From Deltaproteobacteria bacterium (GTDB taxonomy: Bacteria > Myxococcota_A > UBA9160 > SZUA-336): a stretch of 36,761 nucleotides of DNA. The notes below the pieces were generated by a model that saw only the letters and a list, made by a program, of their open reading frames with translations, was not told where the DNA came from and searched no databases. The position numbers were made by a program, and so were the translations under genes. Positions within the stretch are counted from its first letter, which is position 1; the number at the start of each line of letters is the position of its first letter. Below are positions 15,668 through 23,430 of the stretch, one piece after another. The stretch spans positions 1 through 36,761 of the forward strand of contig VGRW01000031.1 of NCBI GenBank assembly GCA_016875225.1, written 5' to 3'.

Positions 15668-16981
15668 TCAGTTCAGCACGGACGGGTCGGAGACCTCTTT
15701 GCGGATCAGCTTGCCGTTCTCGTAGAAGGACGTGACGTCCACCGATCCGTCGCCGTTCTTGTCCTCTTCCCGGCGCACGATCACGACCTTCGCCGGGTCG
15801 CTGCCCTCGAAGAACTCCCAGACGTCCGTCTTGCCGTCCTGGTTCTTGTCGCGTTCGATTCGGGTCGGCACGCCGCTCGCGTCGAAGTAGGTGCGCGCGT
15901 CCATCACGCCATCGAGGTTCGCGTCCTCGATCTCGACGTTCCGCGCGCCCGAGACGTACTCGACCCGCCGGTCCACCTTGGCGTCGCCGTTCGTGTCGTG
16001 CTCTTCGTACACCAGAATGCCCGCCTGGTACTGGTAGAAGCCGTCGCGACTGCCGTCGAAGTTCCGGTCCACCTCGACGCGCGACGCGCTGTCGCCGCCC
16101 TCGTAGAGGATCCAGCGGTCGGGCTTGCCGTCCTGGTTGGTGTCCTCCTCGCGCGAGGCGAGGCGTCCGTCGGGCAGGTACGCGTTCACGGCGTCGAGCG
16201 TGCCGTCGTAGTCGGTGTCCTCGGAGCGGGAGACGGTCTGGCCGGACTTCGGATCGATCACGATCTCGATCTCCGAGCGCCCGTCGCGGTCGGCGTCGAG
16301 CGTCTTCACGATGCGCTCCTGCTTGCCGGTCTTCTCGGTCTTGGTCTCGAAGATCGAATCGGGGATGTCTCGCTGACAAGGTCGCGTGGGAGCGGCGGTC
16401 GGGTCGCTGGGATTCACGGCTCCGGCGCAATCGCGCGCCTCGTCCTCGAGCGCGGTGTTCAGCTCTTCCTGTTTGTTGATCGCCGCCAGCAGCTCTTCCT
16501 GGCGCTTCAGCTCGGCCTCGATCTCGGCCTCGAGATCCTTCTGCTTCTCGAGCTCCTCCTCGACTTCGCTCTCCATCTTGTCGTCCGCGTCGCGGTCGCG
16601 CGGCTCCGATGGCGCCGAGCGTCGACCTGACTCGAAGGGCACGTCTCCGGTGATGACCCCGTAGAGCCCGAAGGTCGCGGCGCCCAGCAGGGCGCCGACG
16701 CCGGCGCCGACCTGCGCGCCGATCAAGGTGCCGATGATCATCGACTCGAGTCCGGCCTCCGCGCGGCGGGCGATGCCGTTCTGCCGCCGCCTCTGGGCCA
16801 CCGCCTTGGGCGGCTTCTTGGCCTCTTCGGCCGGGGCGCTCGCATCGCTCTCGCTCGTGCTCGCGGCGGGCTCCGACGCTGGCTCCGGCGCCGGAGGGGT
16901 CGACGTGGCGCAAGCGAGCGAGAGACACAGCACCGCGACGAGCAGCACGCTTGCGGCATTTCGATCTCGGCTGCGTTTCAT
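15668..16981 (-). CDS. Lipoprotein with glycine zipper, coiled coil and eight Asp-rich (DxNxDG) repeats
   Basis: 437 residues. Signal peptide with lipobox LSLAC (C24). Domain order: Pro/Ala/Glu-rich linker (25-60), a glycine-zipper hydrophobic segment (81-110), a charged coiled coil (about 134-182, KQEEL-type heptads), a Cys pair (C185, C202), then eight repeats of about 25 residues from 229 to ~430. Each repeat has a calcium-loop-like core D-x-[ND]-x-D-G-x-x-D followed by an aromatic and usually a Gly turn (for example DTNQDGKPDRW, DKNQDGKTDVW). The fifth repeat has Ala for Gly (DTNGDAKVD). The repeats resemble thrombospondin type 3 or EF-hand loops and suggest a Ca-stiffened surface rod. 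No enzyme domain is visible. It converges on the OmpA/vWA pair. Function unknown. Confidence 0.85.
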   Translation of the reverse strand: MKRSRDRNAASVLLVAVLCLSLACATSTPPAPEPASEPAASTSESDASAPAEEAKKPPKAVAQRRRQNGIARRAEAGLESMIIGTLIGAQVGAGVGALLGAATFGLYGVITGDVPFESGRRSAPSEPRDRDADDKMESEVEEELEKQKDLEAEIEAELKRQEELLAAINKQEELNTALEDEARDCAGAVNPSDPTAAPTRPCQRDIPDSIFETKTEKTGKQERIVKTLDADRDGRSEIEIVIDPKSGQTVSRSEDTDYDGTLDAVNAYLPDGRLASREEDTNQDGKPDRWILYEGGDSASRVEVDRNFDGSRDGFYQYQAGILVYEEHDTNGDAKVDRRVEYVSGARNVEIEDANLDGVMDARTYFDASGVPTRIERDKNQDGKTDVWEFFEGSDPAKVVIVRREEDKNGDGSVDVTSFYENGKLIRKEVSDPSVLN

Positions 16982-17152
16982 CTCTGCTCTTCTCGGGGAC
17001 CGGACGGTCCCCCGGCCTGACCCTGCGTCGCAAGGCGACGATAACGGATTCTACTCCGACCTCGCCTCCCGCCGACGGGCCGCTTCGAACCCTGCGCCTT
17101 CGTCCCGGAATCGGCGGCAGGACTTGCGCGCTTGAGAGCGCCGCAGGCTCGG

Positions 17153-17180
17153 TTGACAAGGGTGACGCGCTGCGTAAAGT
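17153..17180 (+). promoter_or_regulatory. Sigma70-type promoter upstream of the patatin gene
   Basis: TTGACA (17153-17158), a perfect -35, a 16-nt spacer, and TAAAGT (17175-17180). It sits in the 328-bp divergent gap (16982-17309), the longest non-coding stretch in the window. The rest of that gap holds a 41-codon upstream ORF (17194-17319) and no other feature I can support. A promoter for the divergent repeat lipoprotein must lie there too but was not identified. Confidence 0.6.
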
Positions 17181-17309
17181 CCGGCGCAGTCGCATGTCTG
17201 CGTGTTACCTCGATCCGGTGCGGCTCGAGTTCCCGTTCTGGAGGGCCGATCTCCCCGGAATGGAGGGTGCCGACGCTTCGGGCGGGGTTCGGGACCGTGG
17301 GGGCCGCGG

Positions 17310-18626
17310 GTGGGCCTGACCCTGATCCAGCGCAGCTCCGGTCTTCGCCCCCCCAAGAACCCGAAGATCGCGCTCGTTCTCGCGGGCGGGGCGGTCTCGG
17401 GCGGCGCTTTCAAGGTCGGAGGGCTGAAGGCGCTCGACGAGTTCCTGGTCGGGCGCAAGGTCAACGAGCTCGACACCTACATCGGGCTCTCCGCGGGCGC
17501 CTTCCTCGCGACCTCCCTGGCCGCCGGGATCACCCCCGACGAGATGATCGAGGCGCTCGAGGGCACCTCGCGGCGGATCGACCAGCTGCGGCCGATCGAC
17601 TTCTACAGCCCGAACATCGGTGAGGTCATCGGTCGTGCGACCGTCTTCGGCGCCCGGCTGGCGGGCTACCTGCCCGGGCTGCTGCTCGATCTGCTCTCCG
17701 TGCTGCCCGATCTGCCGGAGCGCCTCGGGCCGTACCTGCGCCGGCTGCTCGAAGAGCCGACCTACACCCACCTGGAAGCGTTCCTGATGGAGGTCTACGA
17801 GGAGATCTCGCCCAAACGGCAGTTTCCTCCGCTAGGCGCCCTGTTGCCGTCCGGCGCGTTCGACAACGCGCCGCTCGAGCGCTGGCTGGCGACCAACATG
17901 GCCAAGGTCGGCGTGCCGAACTACTTCGCCGACTTCTACCGGGAGACCGGCCGCAAGCTCTACATCACCGCGACGAACCTCGACAACGCGGAGCGCGTGG
18001 TCTTCGGTCCCGAGAACGACCACGGGCTCACGATCTCGGAGGGGGTGCAGGCGTCGAGCGCGCTTCCGGGGTTCTTCAAGCCGGCGCGTTTCAACGGCGT
18101 GGACTACGTCGACGGAGGCGTGCGGCGGACCGCGAACATCGACGTCGCGGTGGAGCAGGGGGCGGACCTGATCATCTGCTACAACCCGTTCCGGCCCTTC
18201 CTGAACAACCCGCACGCGAGCGGCCGGGTCGGGAGCCGGTTTCTCGCCGACCGCGGGCTGCAGACCGTGATCAATCAGGTCCTGCGCACGATGCTCCACA
18301 CCCGGCTGGCGATGGGCCTGCGCCCCTACATGCACGACGAGCAGTTTCGCGGCGACATCGTGGTGATCGAGGCGCGCGAGACCGACGAGAAGTTCTTCGA
18401 CCTGAACCCGCTCGAGTTCTGGCGCCGGGCGGATGCGGTCAAGCACGGCCTCGAGTCCGTGCGCAAGACCCTGCTCGACTCCGCCGACGTGCTCCAGCCG
18501 ATCTTCGCGCGCTATGGCCTCGAGTTCCGCCCGCCCTCGGACTCCGCCCGGCCTGCCAGCGCCGGGTCGGCGGCCCGCCCGGGCGCGCCAAACCTGCGCG
18601 TGGTTTCGAACAGCACCCCGGCCTAG
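17310..18626 (+). CDS. Patatin-like phospholipase
   Basis: 438 residues; a serine lipid acyl hydrolase. The catalytic dyad and oxyanion loop are clear: GGAVSGGAFKVGGL (about 26-39), GLSAG with Ser61, and D268-G-G in YVDGGVRRTANID. The central region (about 85-165) is an extended helical insert rich in Leu/Pro that may dock on membranes. The C-terminal ~35 residues are Ala/Pro/Ser-rich and probably disordered. No signal peptide, so cytoplasmic or exported by a non-Sec route. The start is uncertain: GTG 17310 is preferred because conserved sequence begins soon after it and it overlaps the stop of a 41-codon upstream ORF. A longer TTG start at 17202 is possible but would add unlikely Arg/Gly-rich sequence. 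A good promoter lies at 17153-17180. Confidence 0.88.
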   Translation: MGLTLIQRSSGLRPPKNPKIALVLAGGAVSGGAFKVGGLKALDEFLVGRKVNELDTYIGLSAGAFLATSLAAGITPDEMIEALEGTSRRIDQLRPIDFYSPNIGEVIGRATVFGARLAGYLPGLLLDLLSVLPDLPERLGPYLRRLLEEPTYTHLEAFLMEVYEEISPKRQFPPLGALLPSGAFDNAPLERWLATNMAKVGVPNYFADFYRETGRKLYITATNLDNAERVVFGPENDHGLTISEGVQASSALPGFFKPARFNGVDYVDGGVRRTANIDVAVEQGADLIICYNPFRPFLNNPHASGRVGSRFLADRGLQTVINQVLRTMLHTRLAMGLRPYMHDEQFRGDIVVIEARETDEKFFDLNPLEFWRRADAVKHGLESVRKTLLDSADVLQPIFARYGLEFRPPSDSARPASAGSAARPGAPNLRVVSNSTPA

Positions 18627-18662
18627 GCCGACACCTCCGCGCGGAATCGAGCTGTCCGTGGC

Positions 18663-18691
18663 TTGAGCGGTCGCGCCCCAGATGATACGTT
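18663..18691 (+). promoter_or_regulatory. Weak candidate promoter for the NRDE-protein gene
   Basis: TTGAGC (18663-18668), a 17-nt spacer and TACGTT (18686-18691) lie in the 153-bp gap before the NRDE gene. A direct repeat CCGCGGA (18704-18710 and 18715-18721), whose units are each near-palindromic, lies just downstream and could be an operator. No clear terminator for the patatin gene was seen in this gap. Confidence 0.28.
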
Positions 18692-18779
18692 GGGCCCGCA
18701 ACACCGCGGAGGATCCGCGGAATTCCCGTTTCGAAGCGGTTCCGATGCGCCGCGAGGCCTCGGCCGAAGGCGTGGATCC

Positions 18780-19535
18780 ATGTGCACGCTGATCCTGTTG
18801 GACCGCGTCGTACCTGAGTTTCCGGTCGTCGTCGCGGCCAATCGGGACGAATTCTTCTCGAGGCCCGCCGCGCCACCGGGCCACTTCGCTCCAGGGAACG
18901 GAACGCTTGCCTTCGTCGCGCCGCAGGATCTCGCGGCGGGCGGAACGTGGATGGGATTGAACTCGAACGGCCTCTTCGTCGGACTCACCAATCGCCCGGT
19001 GGCGGTTCGGGACCCCGCTGCGCGCTCGCGCGGGCTCCTGGTGACGGACGCGCTCGGGCAGCGCTCGGCCGCGGAAGCGGCGACGGCGATCGAACGTGCC
19101 TGCGAGCAGCGGACGACGCCCTTCAACCTGCTGGCGGCGGACGGCCGCGAGACCTGGTTCGCCCGCCTGCAGGGCGACCGCCTCGAGACCCGGTCGCTGT
19201 CGCCCGGGATCCACGTCGTCTGCAATCGCGACCCGGACGACCCGGACTCCGGCAAGGTTCGCCGGATCGAGAGCATGCTCGAAGCTCTCGACCCGACCTC
19301 GGATCTGGAGAAGCTGGTCTGCGCTCTGGCCCGCCTGCTCGGCGCGCATCCGCACGACTCGAATCCACTCGAGAATCCCTGCGTCCATACAGCGGAATAC
19401 GGCACGCGCTCCTCGACCGTGCTCGCGGTCGGTCCGCGGCATCGAACCTGGCGCTACGCCGACGGGGCTCCCTGCCAGACCCGGTACCACGATTTCAGCC
19501 GCCTGCTGGAGGATCTCCCGCGGGCCGTCACGTGA
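18780..19535 (+). CDS. NRDE-family (TANGO2-like) protein
   Basis: 251 residues, the usual bacterial length. It begins MCTLILL with Cys2 exposed, as in this Ntn-hydrolase-like family, and has the eponymous NRDE at 21-24 in AANRDEFFSRP. Further conserved parts are GGTWMGLNSNGLFVGLTNRP and TPFNLLAADG. The eukaryotic homologue TANGO2 has been linked to Golgi organisation and heme/lipid handling; the bacterial activity is not settled. Soluble, with no signal peptide. The ATG is fixed by the conserved MC start. It is followed 13 bp later by a small Cys protein, likely in the same transcript. Confidence 0.9.
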   Translation: MCTLILLDRVVPEFPVVVAANRDEFFSRPAAPPGHFAPGNGTLAFVAPQDLAAGGTWMGLNSNGLFVGLTNRPVAVRDPAARSRGLLVTDALGQRSAAEAATAIERACEQRTTPFNLLAADGRETWFARLQGDRLETRSLSPGIHVVCNRDPDDPDSGKVRRIESMLEALDPTSDLEKLVCALARLLGAHPHDSNPLENPCVHTAEYGTRSSTVLAVGPRHRTWRYADGAPCQTRYHDFSRLLEDLPRAVT

Positions 19536-19548
19536 GGACAAGAGAGAC

Positions 19549-19869
19549 ATGAAGCGAATCGGAAGCAACCTGAGGCCGGCCGACCAGAAGCCGCACCGGA
19601 ACCTGCGCAGCATCATCCGCTATTCGACCAGTGAGAAGCCGGACAACGACTATCCGCGCCGGATCATCTCGCCTCCGCTGCCGGGGGAGTGCTGCACGGA
19701 CGAGAACCGCGAGCTGGTCGGCAACACCCGGGAGATCGACGGTTTCAAGTTCTGCTACAAGATCTGCCGCACCTGCGGGCACGCCGTCCGCTACTTCTAT
19801 CCGGCGATCGCGAGCAACGACGAGGCCGTCTCCAAGTACCGGGCCTCGAACCGCTACATGGCTCAGTGA
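19549..19869 (+). CDS. Small hypothetical protein with a Cys cluster (possible zinc knuckle)
   Basis: 106 residues, not recognised. The N-terminal half is basic and rich in Arg/Pro (IIRYSTSEKPDNDYPRRI). The middle holds C48-C49, C69, C73 and C76 (ECCTDE, then FCYKICRTCGH with H78), arranged so that CC...C-x3-C-x2-C-G-H could ligate a zinc ion. The C-terminus is Tyr-rich (VRYFYP, SKYRASNRYM). No signal peptide or membrane segment. The ATG is chosen because it follows the NRDE stop by 13 bp with AGAGAG upstream. Convergent with the LPS-kinase-like gene 11 bp away. Coding is supported by high-GC codon bias and the short spacing; function is unknown. Confidence 0.72.
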   Translation: MKRIGSNLRPADQKPHRNLRSIIRYSTSEKPDNDYPRRIISPPLPGECCTDENRELVGNTREIDGFKFCYKICRTCGHAVRYFYPAIASNDEAVSKYRASNRYMAQ

Positions 19870-19880
19870 CGCCAGCGGCG

Positions 19881-21020
19881 TCAGGGGTCCAGCTCGAAGG
19901 CCTGGGGGTTGCGAAGCAGCGCGCCGTGCTCGGTGAATAGCCACTGAGGCGGCGCGCTGAAGTGCCCCCAGGGCGCGAGCGCGGCGAGCGAGCGGGCGAC
20001 CAGCTGATCGGCGGGCGAGCGCGGAGTTGCTGCGCCGGGGTCGAGAAGCTCGACGCGGCCGCCCGCGAGGCGAACCGCCCGCAGCGCCGGAAGACCGAGT
20101 CGTTCCAGCTGCAGCGCTCGCAGCCAGCAGCTTCGCGCGGCTTCGGGTGACAGCTCGAGCGCGATCGTCTTCGCTCCCGCGCGCGCGCGCATGACCCAGC
20201 CGTCGCCCTCGACGGCGATGTTGCGCCCCTCGCGAAACGCCGACGCCTCCGCGTGGCGGGCGTCGTGCCGGCGGATGCGCCGGAACTCGGGCCAGATGCG
20301 CTGCCACGCCTCGCGCCGCTGCTCGCGCCCGGCTGCGCCTCCCAGGTACGCGCGAAGCAGGCGCAGGCGATCGCTCCGCGAGACGCCCAGCCCGCGGCGG
20401 TGCAGCTTCGCGAGCTGCGTCCAGCGCGCGGCGCCCAGCGCCCTGCGGCGCACGTCGCAGCGCTCGAAGTCGATCATCACGAGGGCTCCGTCGGGTCGCA
20501 TCAGGAAGTTGTTCGGCGCGAAGTCCTCCTGGTCGACACCCGCGTCGTGCAGCCTTCGCGCAAGCGCGCCGAAGCGCTCGAGCAGGCTGCGCCGCTCGGC
20601 GACGCCGAGCCCACCCGAGCGCAGCAGTTGCACGAGGTCGCGCGCGTCGATCTCGCGGACCACCGAGTAGCTGCGCTCGAGCACGCCCATCCGGCGTTTT
20701 TCCCCGACCGCGGCCGGTCCGGCGACCTCGAAGCCCAGGCGCTCGATCTGCGCCGCGATCGCGTGCTCGCGGCGCGCCTTCGAGCGCAGCAGGAAGTAGC
20801 GCAGTCGCTTGGCTCCTCGCGGGAGCGCGAACACCTTCACGTACAGAGCGGGCTCGGCGCCCGGTGCGTCGACGCGAAAGAAGCGTTTGCGGCCCGTCAG
20901 CTCGCGGGCAAGAATTCCCGGGCCCGCGAGAACGGCTTCGGGATCCGCCATCAGGGCTTCGAGCTTCGGGGTCGCCGGAGCGTACACCCACCAGCGGATG
21001 CTCGTAGCGGCGCGCGGCAT
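19881..21020 (-). CDS. Lipopolysaccharide kinase (Kdo/WaaP)-like protein
   Basis: 379 residues. Protein-kinase-like fold resembling enzymes that phosphorylate Kdo or heptose in the LPS core at the inner membrane. Visible are the nucleotide-binding lysine K62 in LYVKVFALP, a basic stretch LRYFLLRSKARREH, the catalytic region LHDAGVDQEDFAPNNFLM with D166 and N170/N171, and VMIDFERCD with the metal aspartate D184. The usual His two residues before the catalytic Asp (HxD) is Gln. A second region of about 150 residues after the kinase (VEGDGWVMRARAG onwards) is unassigned. ATG 21020 is preferred over GTG 21023, which is in frame. Divergent from folC with only 21 bp between starts. Confidence 0.78.
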   Translation of the reverse strand: MPRAATSIRWWVYAPATPKLEALMADPEAVLAGPGILARELTGRKRFFRVDAPGAEPALYVKVFALPRGAKRLRYFLLRSKARREHAIAAQIERLGFEVAGPAAVGEKRRMGVLERSYSVVREIDARDLVQLLRSGGLGVAERRSLLERFGALARRLHDAGVDQEDFAPNNFLMRPDGALVMIDFERCDVRRRALGAARWTQLAKLHRRGLGVSRSDRLRLLRAYLGGAAGREQRREAWQRIWPEFRRIRRHDARHAEASAFREGRNIAVEGDGWVMRARAGAKTIALELSPEAARSCWLRALQLERLGLPALRAVRLAGGRVELLDPGAATPRSPADQLVARSLAALAPWGHFSAPPQWLFTEHGALLRNPQAFELDP

Positions 21021-21041
21021 CACGGAGTCAGGCTAGCAAAG

Positions 21042-22337
21042 ATGGAGCTCCAGACGCTGCGCGACGCGGAGCGCTATCTCGACGGACTGATCAACCGCGA
21101 GAAGAAGACTCAGTACGACTACGAGCGACTCGGGCTCGCGCCGATCCGCGCGCTGCTGGCGGCGATCGGAAACCCGGAGCGCGGTCTTCGCTGTCTGCAC
21201 GTCGCAGGCTCGAAGGGAAAGGGCACGGTGACGCTCGCCGCCGAGCACCTGCTTCGCGCTGCGGGAAAGAGCGTCGGCGCCTACACCTCGCCGCATCTGG
21301 TCAGCTGGCGCGAGCGCTTCCGCATCGACGGCGCGCCCGTAGGCGAGGCCGAGCTGGTCGCGGCGCTCCGGGCCATGCAGCCGGAGATCGAGCGGCTGCG
21401 CCAGGATCCCGAACTCTGCCCGAGCTTCTTCGACGTGTCGACGGCGCTCGCGCTCGCTCTCTTCCGCGAAGCCGCCGTGGACTTCGCCGCGATCGAGGTC
21501 GGGCTGGGGGGTCGACTCGACTCCACCAACGCCATCGAATCGAGTGTCTCGATCGTGACGACGATCCAGCTCGAGCACACCGACAAGCTCGGAGACACGC
21601 TCGAGGCGATCGCGCGCGAGAAGGCGGGAATCTTCCGAACGGGCGTGCCATCGCTGCACGGAGAGCTCGATCCCGAGGCGTGGGGCGCGATCGCGGCGCA
21701 GAGCATCGCGGTGGGAGCGCCGCTCGAAGCTGTCGCGGCGCTGGACGTGAAGAGCTCGGCGGAGGGTCTGCGCTTCTGCCTGGAGGACGGGCGCGTGGTG
21801 GAGAGCGGCGTGCTGGGCTCCCATCAGGCCGTGAACCTCGCGCTCGGAATTCGCGGAGCGGAGCTCATGCTCGGCCGCGCGCTCGAGCGCGACGAGCTCG
21901 CGCGGCTCGCATCGCTCGAGCTGCCCGCGCGCCTGGAGCGCTTCGGCGACGTGCTCCTCGACAGCGCGCACACGCCGGATTCGGCGCGCGCGCTGCGGCA
22001 GACGCTCGAGACCCTCTGGCCGGGCCGGCGCTTCGCGCTCGTGCTCTGCGTCTCGAAGGACAAGGACGCCGCGGGAATCGTCGCGGAGCTCGCCGATGTG
22101 ACAAGTTTCTGTGTCGCGACGTCGGCCGAGCCGCAGCGCTCGATCGACCCGGAGGAGCTGGCGGCGCTGGCCTGGGCGGTCGGCGTTCCCGACGTCATGG
22201 TCGAGCCGGATCCGCGGCGCGCGCTCGCGCTCGCGCGCGAGCGTCGTGCCTTCGGGGAGGCGATCGCGATCGCGGGGTCGATCTTCCTCGCCGGCGCGCT
22301 CCGGCCGGACTTGCTGGCCGAACGCGCCCGCGACTAG
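21042..22337 (+). CDS. folC: Dihydrofolate synthase / folylpolyglutamate synthase
   Basis: 431 residues. ATP-dependent Mur-ligase-family enzyme adding glutamate to dihydropteroate or tetrahydrofolate in the cytosol. Diagnostic motifs: the P-loop AGSKGKGT at 55-62, TSPHLVSWRERFRIDG just after, FFDVSTALALALF, EVGLGGRLDSTN, QLEHTDKLG and REKAGIF, then the C-terminal ligase half with LLDSAHTPDS (the usual D-x-A-H-N/T-P). No accD or dedA partner is adjacent. The MaoC gene begins 28 bp downstream. ATG 21042 is accepted because the family's N-terminal helix starts right after it (YLDGLIN); no good ribosome site precedes it, so it may be leaderless. Confidence 0.93.
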   Translation: MELQTLRDAERYLDGLINREKKTQYDYERLGLAPIRALLAAIGNPERGLRCLHVAGSKGKGTVTLAAEHLLRAAGKSVGAYTSPHLVSWRERFRIDGAPVGEAELVAALRAMQPEIERLRQDPELCPSFFDVSTALALALFREAAVDFAAIEVGLGGRLDSTNAIESSVSIVTTIQLEHTDKLGDTLEAIAREKAGIFRTGVPSLHGELDPEAWGAIAAQSIAVGAPLEAVAALDVKSSAEGLRFCLEDGRVVESGVLGSHQAVNLALGIRGAELMLGRALERDELARLASLELPARLERFGDVLLDSAHTPDSARALRQTLETLWPGRRFALVLCVSKDKDAAGIVAELADVTSFCVATSAEPQRSIDPEELAALAWAVGVPDVMVEPDPRRALALARERRAFGEAIAIAGSIFLAGALRPDLLAERARD

Positions 22338-22340
22338 ACT
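22311..22340 (+). promoter_or_regulatory. Candidate promoter for the MaoC-type hydratase gene
   Basis: TTGCTG (22311-22316), an 18-nt spacer and TAGACT (22335-22340), overlapping the end of folC (its TAG stop is the start of the -10). It ends 25 nt before the TTG start. Same -10 hexamer as at 1611-1616, 7106-7111 and 36419-36424. Confidence 0.33.
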
Positions 22341-22365
22341 CCGGCCCCGCGCAGGAGGACCCCCC

Positions 22366-23430
22366 TTGGCACTGATCCGCAAGAAAACCGGCAATTTCCT
22401 CGAGGACTTCCGTCTCGGGCAGGTCTTCCGTCACAAAGGCGGTCGCACGCTGACCGAGGGTCTTGCCGCGCACTTCACGGATTTCTCGTTCACGGCCAAT
22501 CCGCTGCACAAGAACCTGCGCTACGCGCGCGCCTACGGCTATCCGTCGCTGCCGATCCCGCCGGGCCTGGTGATGGCGGTCGCGTTCAGCCAGACCGTCG
22601 AGGACGTCTCGGAGAATGCGCGCGCGAACCTCGAGTACATCGACATGCGCTTCGGCTCTGCCGTCTACGCCGGGGACACGATCGAGACCGAGACGACCGT
22701 GCTCGGCGTGAAGAGCTCCGCGAGCCGCCCCGAGCTCGGAGTCGTCCACGTGCAGAGCGTCGCGCGCAAGCAGACCGGCGAGATCGTGCTCGCCTACCAA
22801 CGCAAGGTGCAGGTGTTCCGGCACGATCCGGGCGCTGCGCTCGACGAGGGCGAGGTCGAGGCCGCGCACGTCGACGTGGAGCTCGAGCTGCCCGCGTACG
22901 ACCCGAACGGCGGCCATTCGGAGCTCGCCCACCTGTCGAACGCGGATACCTACTTCGAGGACTTCGTTCCCGGCGACACGATCGAGCACTCGCGTGGACG
23001 CGTGATGACCGACGAGCACATCTTCCTGACGGGAATGCTCGACAACACCTCACAGGTGCACTGCAACCAGACCATGATCGACCGCGACCCGAGCCGATAC
23101 CTGGGCGGGAAGCTGGTCGTCTACGGCGGGATCCCGTTCGCGCTCTGCCTGGGGCTGTCCAGCCCCGACATCTCCGACAACAGCCTCGGCGACGTGGTCT
23201 ACCGGACCGGCCGCCACACCGCGCCGATCTTCTCGGGAGACACGGTCTTCGCGTCGACCGAGATCGTCGGCAAGCGAGACCTCGAGGGGCGCCCCGATCT
23301 CGGCCGACTCGACGTGATCCTGCGCGGCCACAAGTTCGAACGCGGCGGCGCGGAAGAGAAGCGCGTCGAGATCTTCTACCTGGAACGCGCGCTCGCCGTG
23401 AAGCGCCGCTCGCACTACTCGAAGGGCTGA
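22366..23430 (+). CDS. Double-hotdog MaoC-family hydratase (mesaconyl-CoA hydratase-like)
   Basis: 354 residues, two tandem hotdog domains (about 5-155 and 185-354). The opening NFLEDFRLGQVFRHKGGRTLTEG matches enzymes of the mesaconyl-CoA (beta-methylmalyl-CoA) hydratase group, and the second half repeats the pattern (YFEDFVPGDTIEHSRGRVMTDE). Substrate would be a branched C4-C5 enoyl-CoA, as in the ethylmalonyl-CoA or glyoxylate-regenerating routes, but no other gene of those pathways is here, so the exact reaction is inferred loosely. The TTG start is selected because AGGAGG lies about 8 nt upstream and the family N-terminus begins there. Its last 16 bp overlap the convergent ABC transporter gene. 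Confidence 0.82.
   Translation: MALIRKKTGNFLEDFRLGQVFRHKGGRTLTEGLAAHFTDFSFTANPLHKNLRYARAYGYPSLPIPPGLVMAVAFSQTVEDVSENARANLEYIDMRFGSAVYAGDTIETETTVLGVKSSASRPELGVVHVQSVARKQTGEIVLAYQRKVQVFRHDPGAALDEGEVEAAHVDVELELPAYDPNGGHSELAHLSNADTYFEDFVPGDTIEHSRGRVMTDEHIFLTGMLDNTSQVHCNQTMIDRDPSRYLGGKLVVYGGIPFALCLGLSSPDISDNSLGDVVYRTGRHTAPIFSGDTVFASTEIVGKRDLEGRPDLGRLDVILRGHKFERGGAEEKRVEIFYLERALAVKRRSHYSKG

Noticed and set aside
20253-21041. Upstream extension of the folC frame over the LPS-kinase-like gene
   Set aside because: The sequence is antisense to a recognisable kinase-like protein and lacks folC family content; folC begins at 21042.
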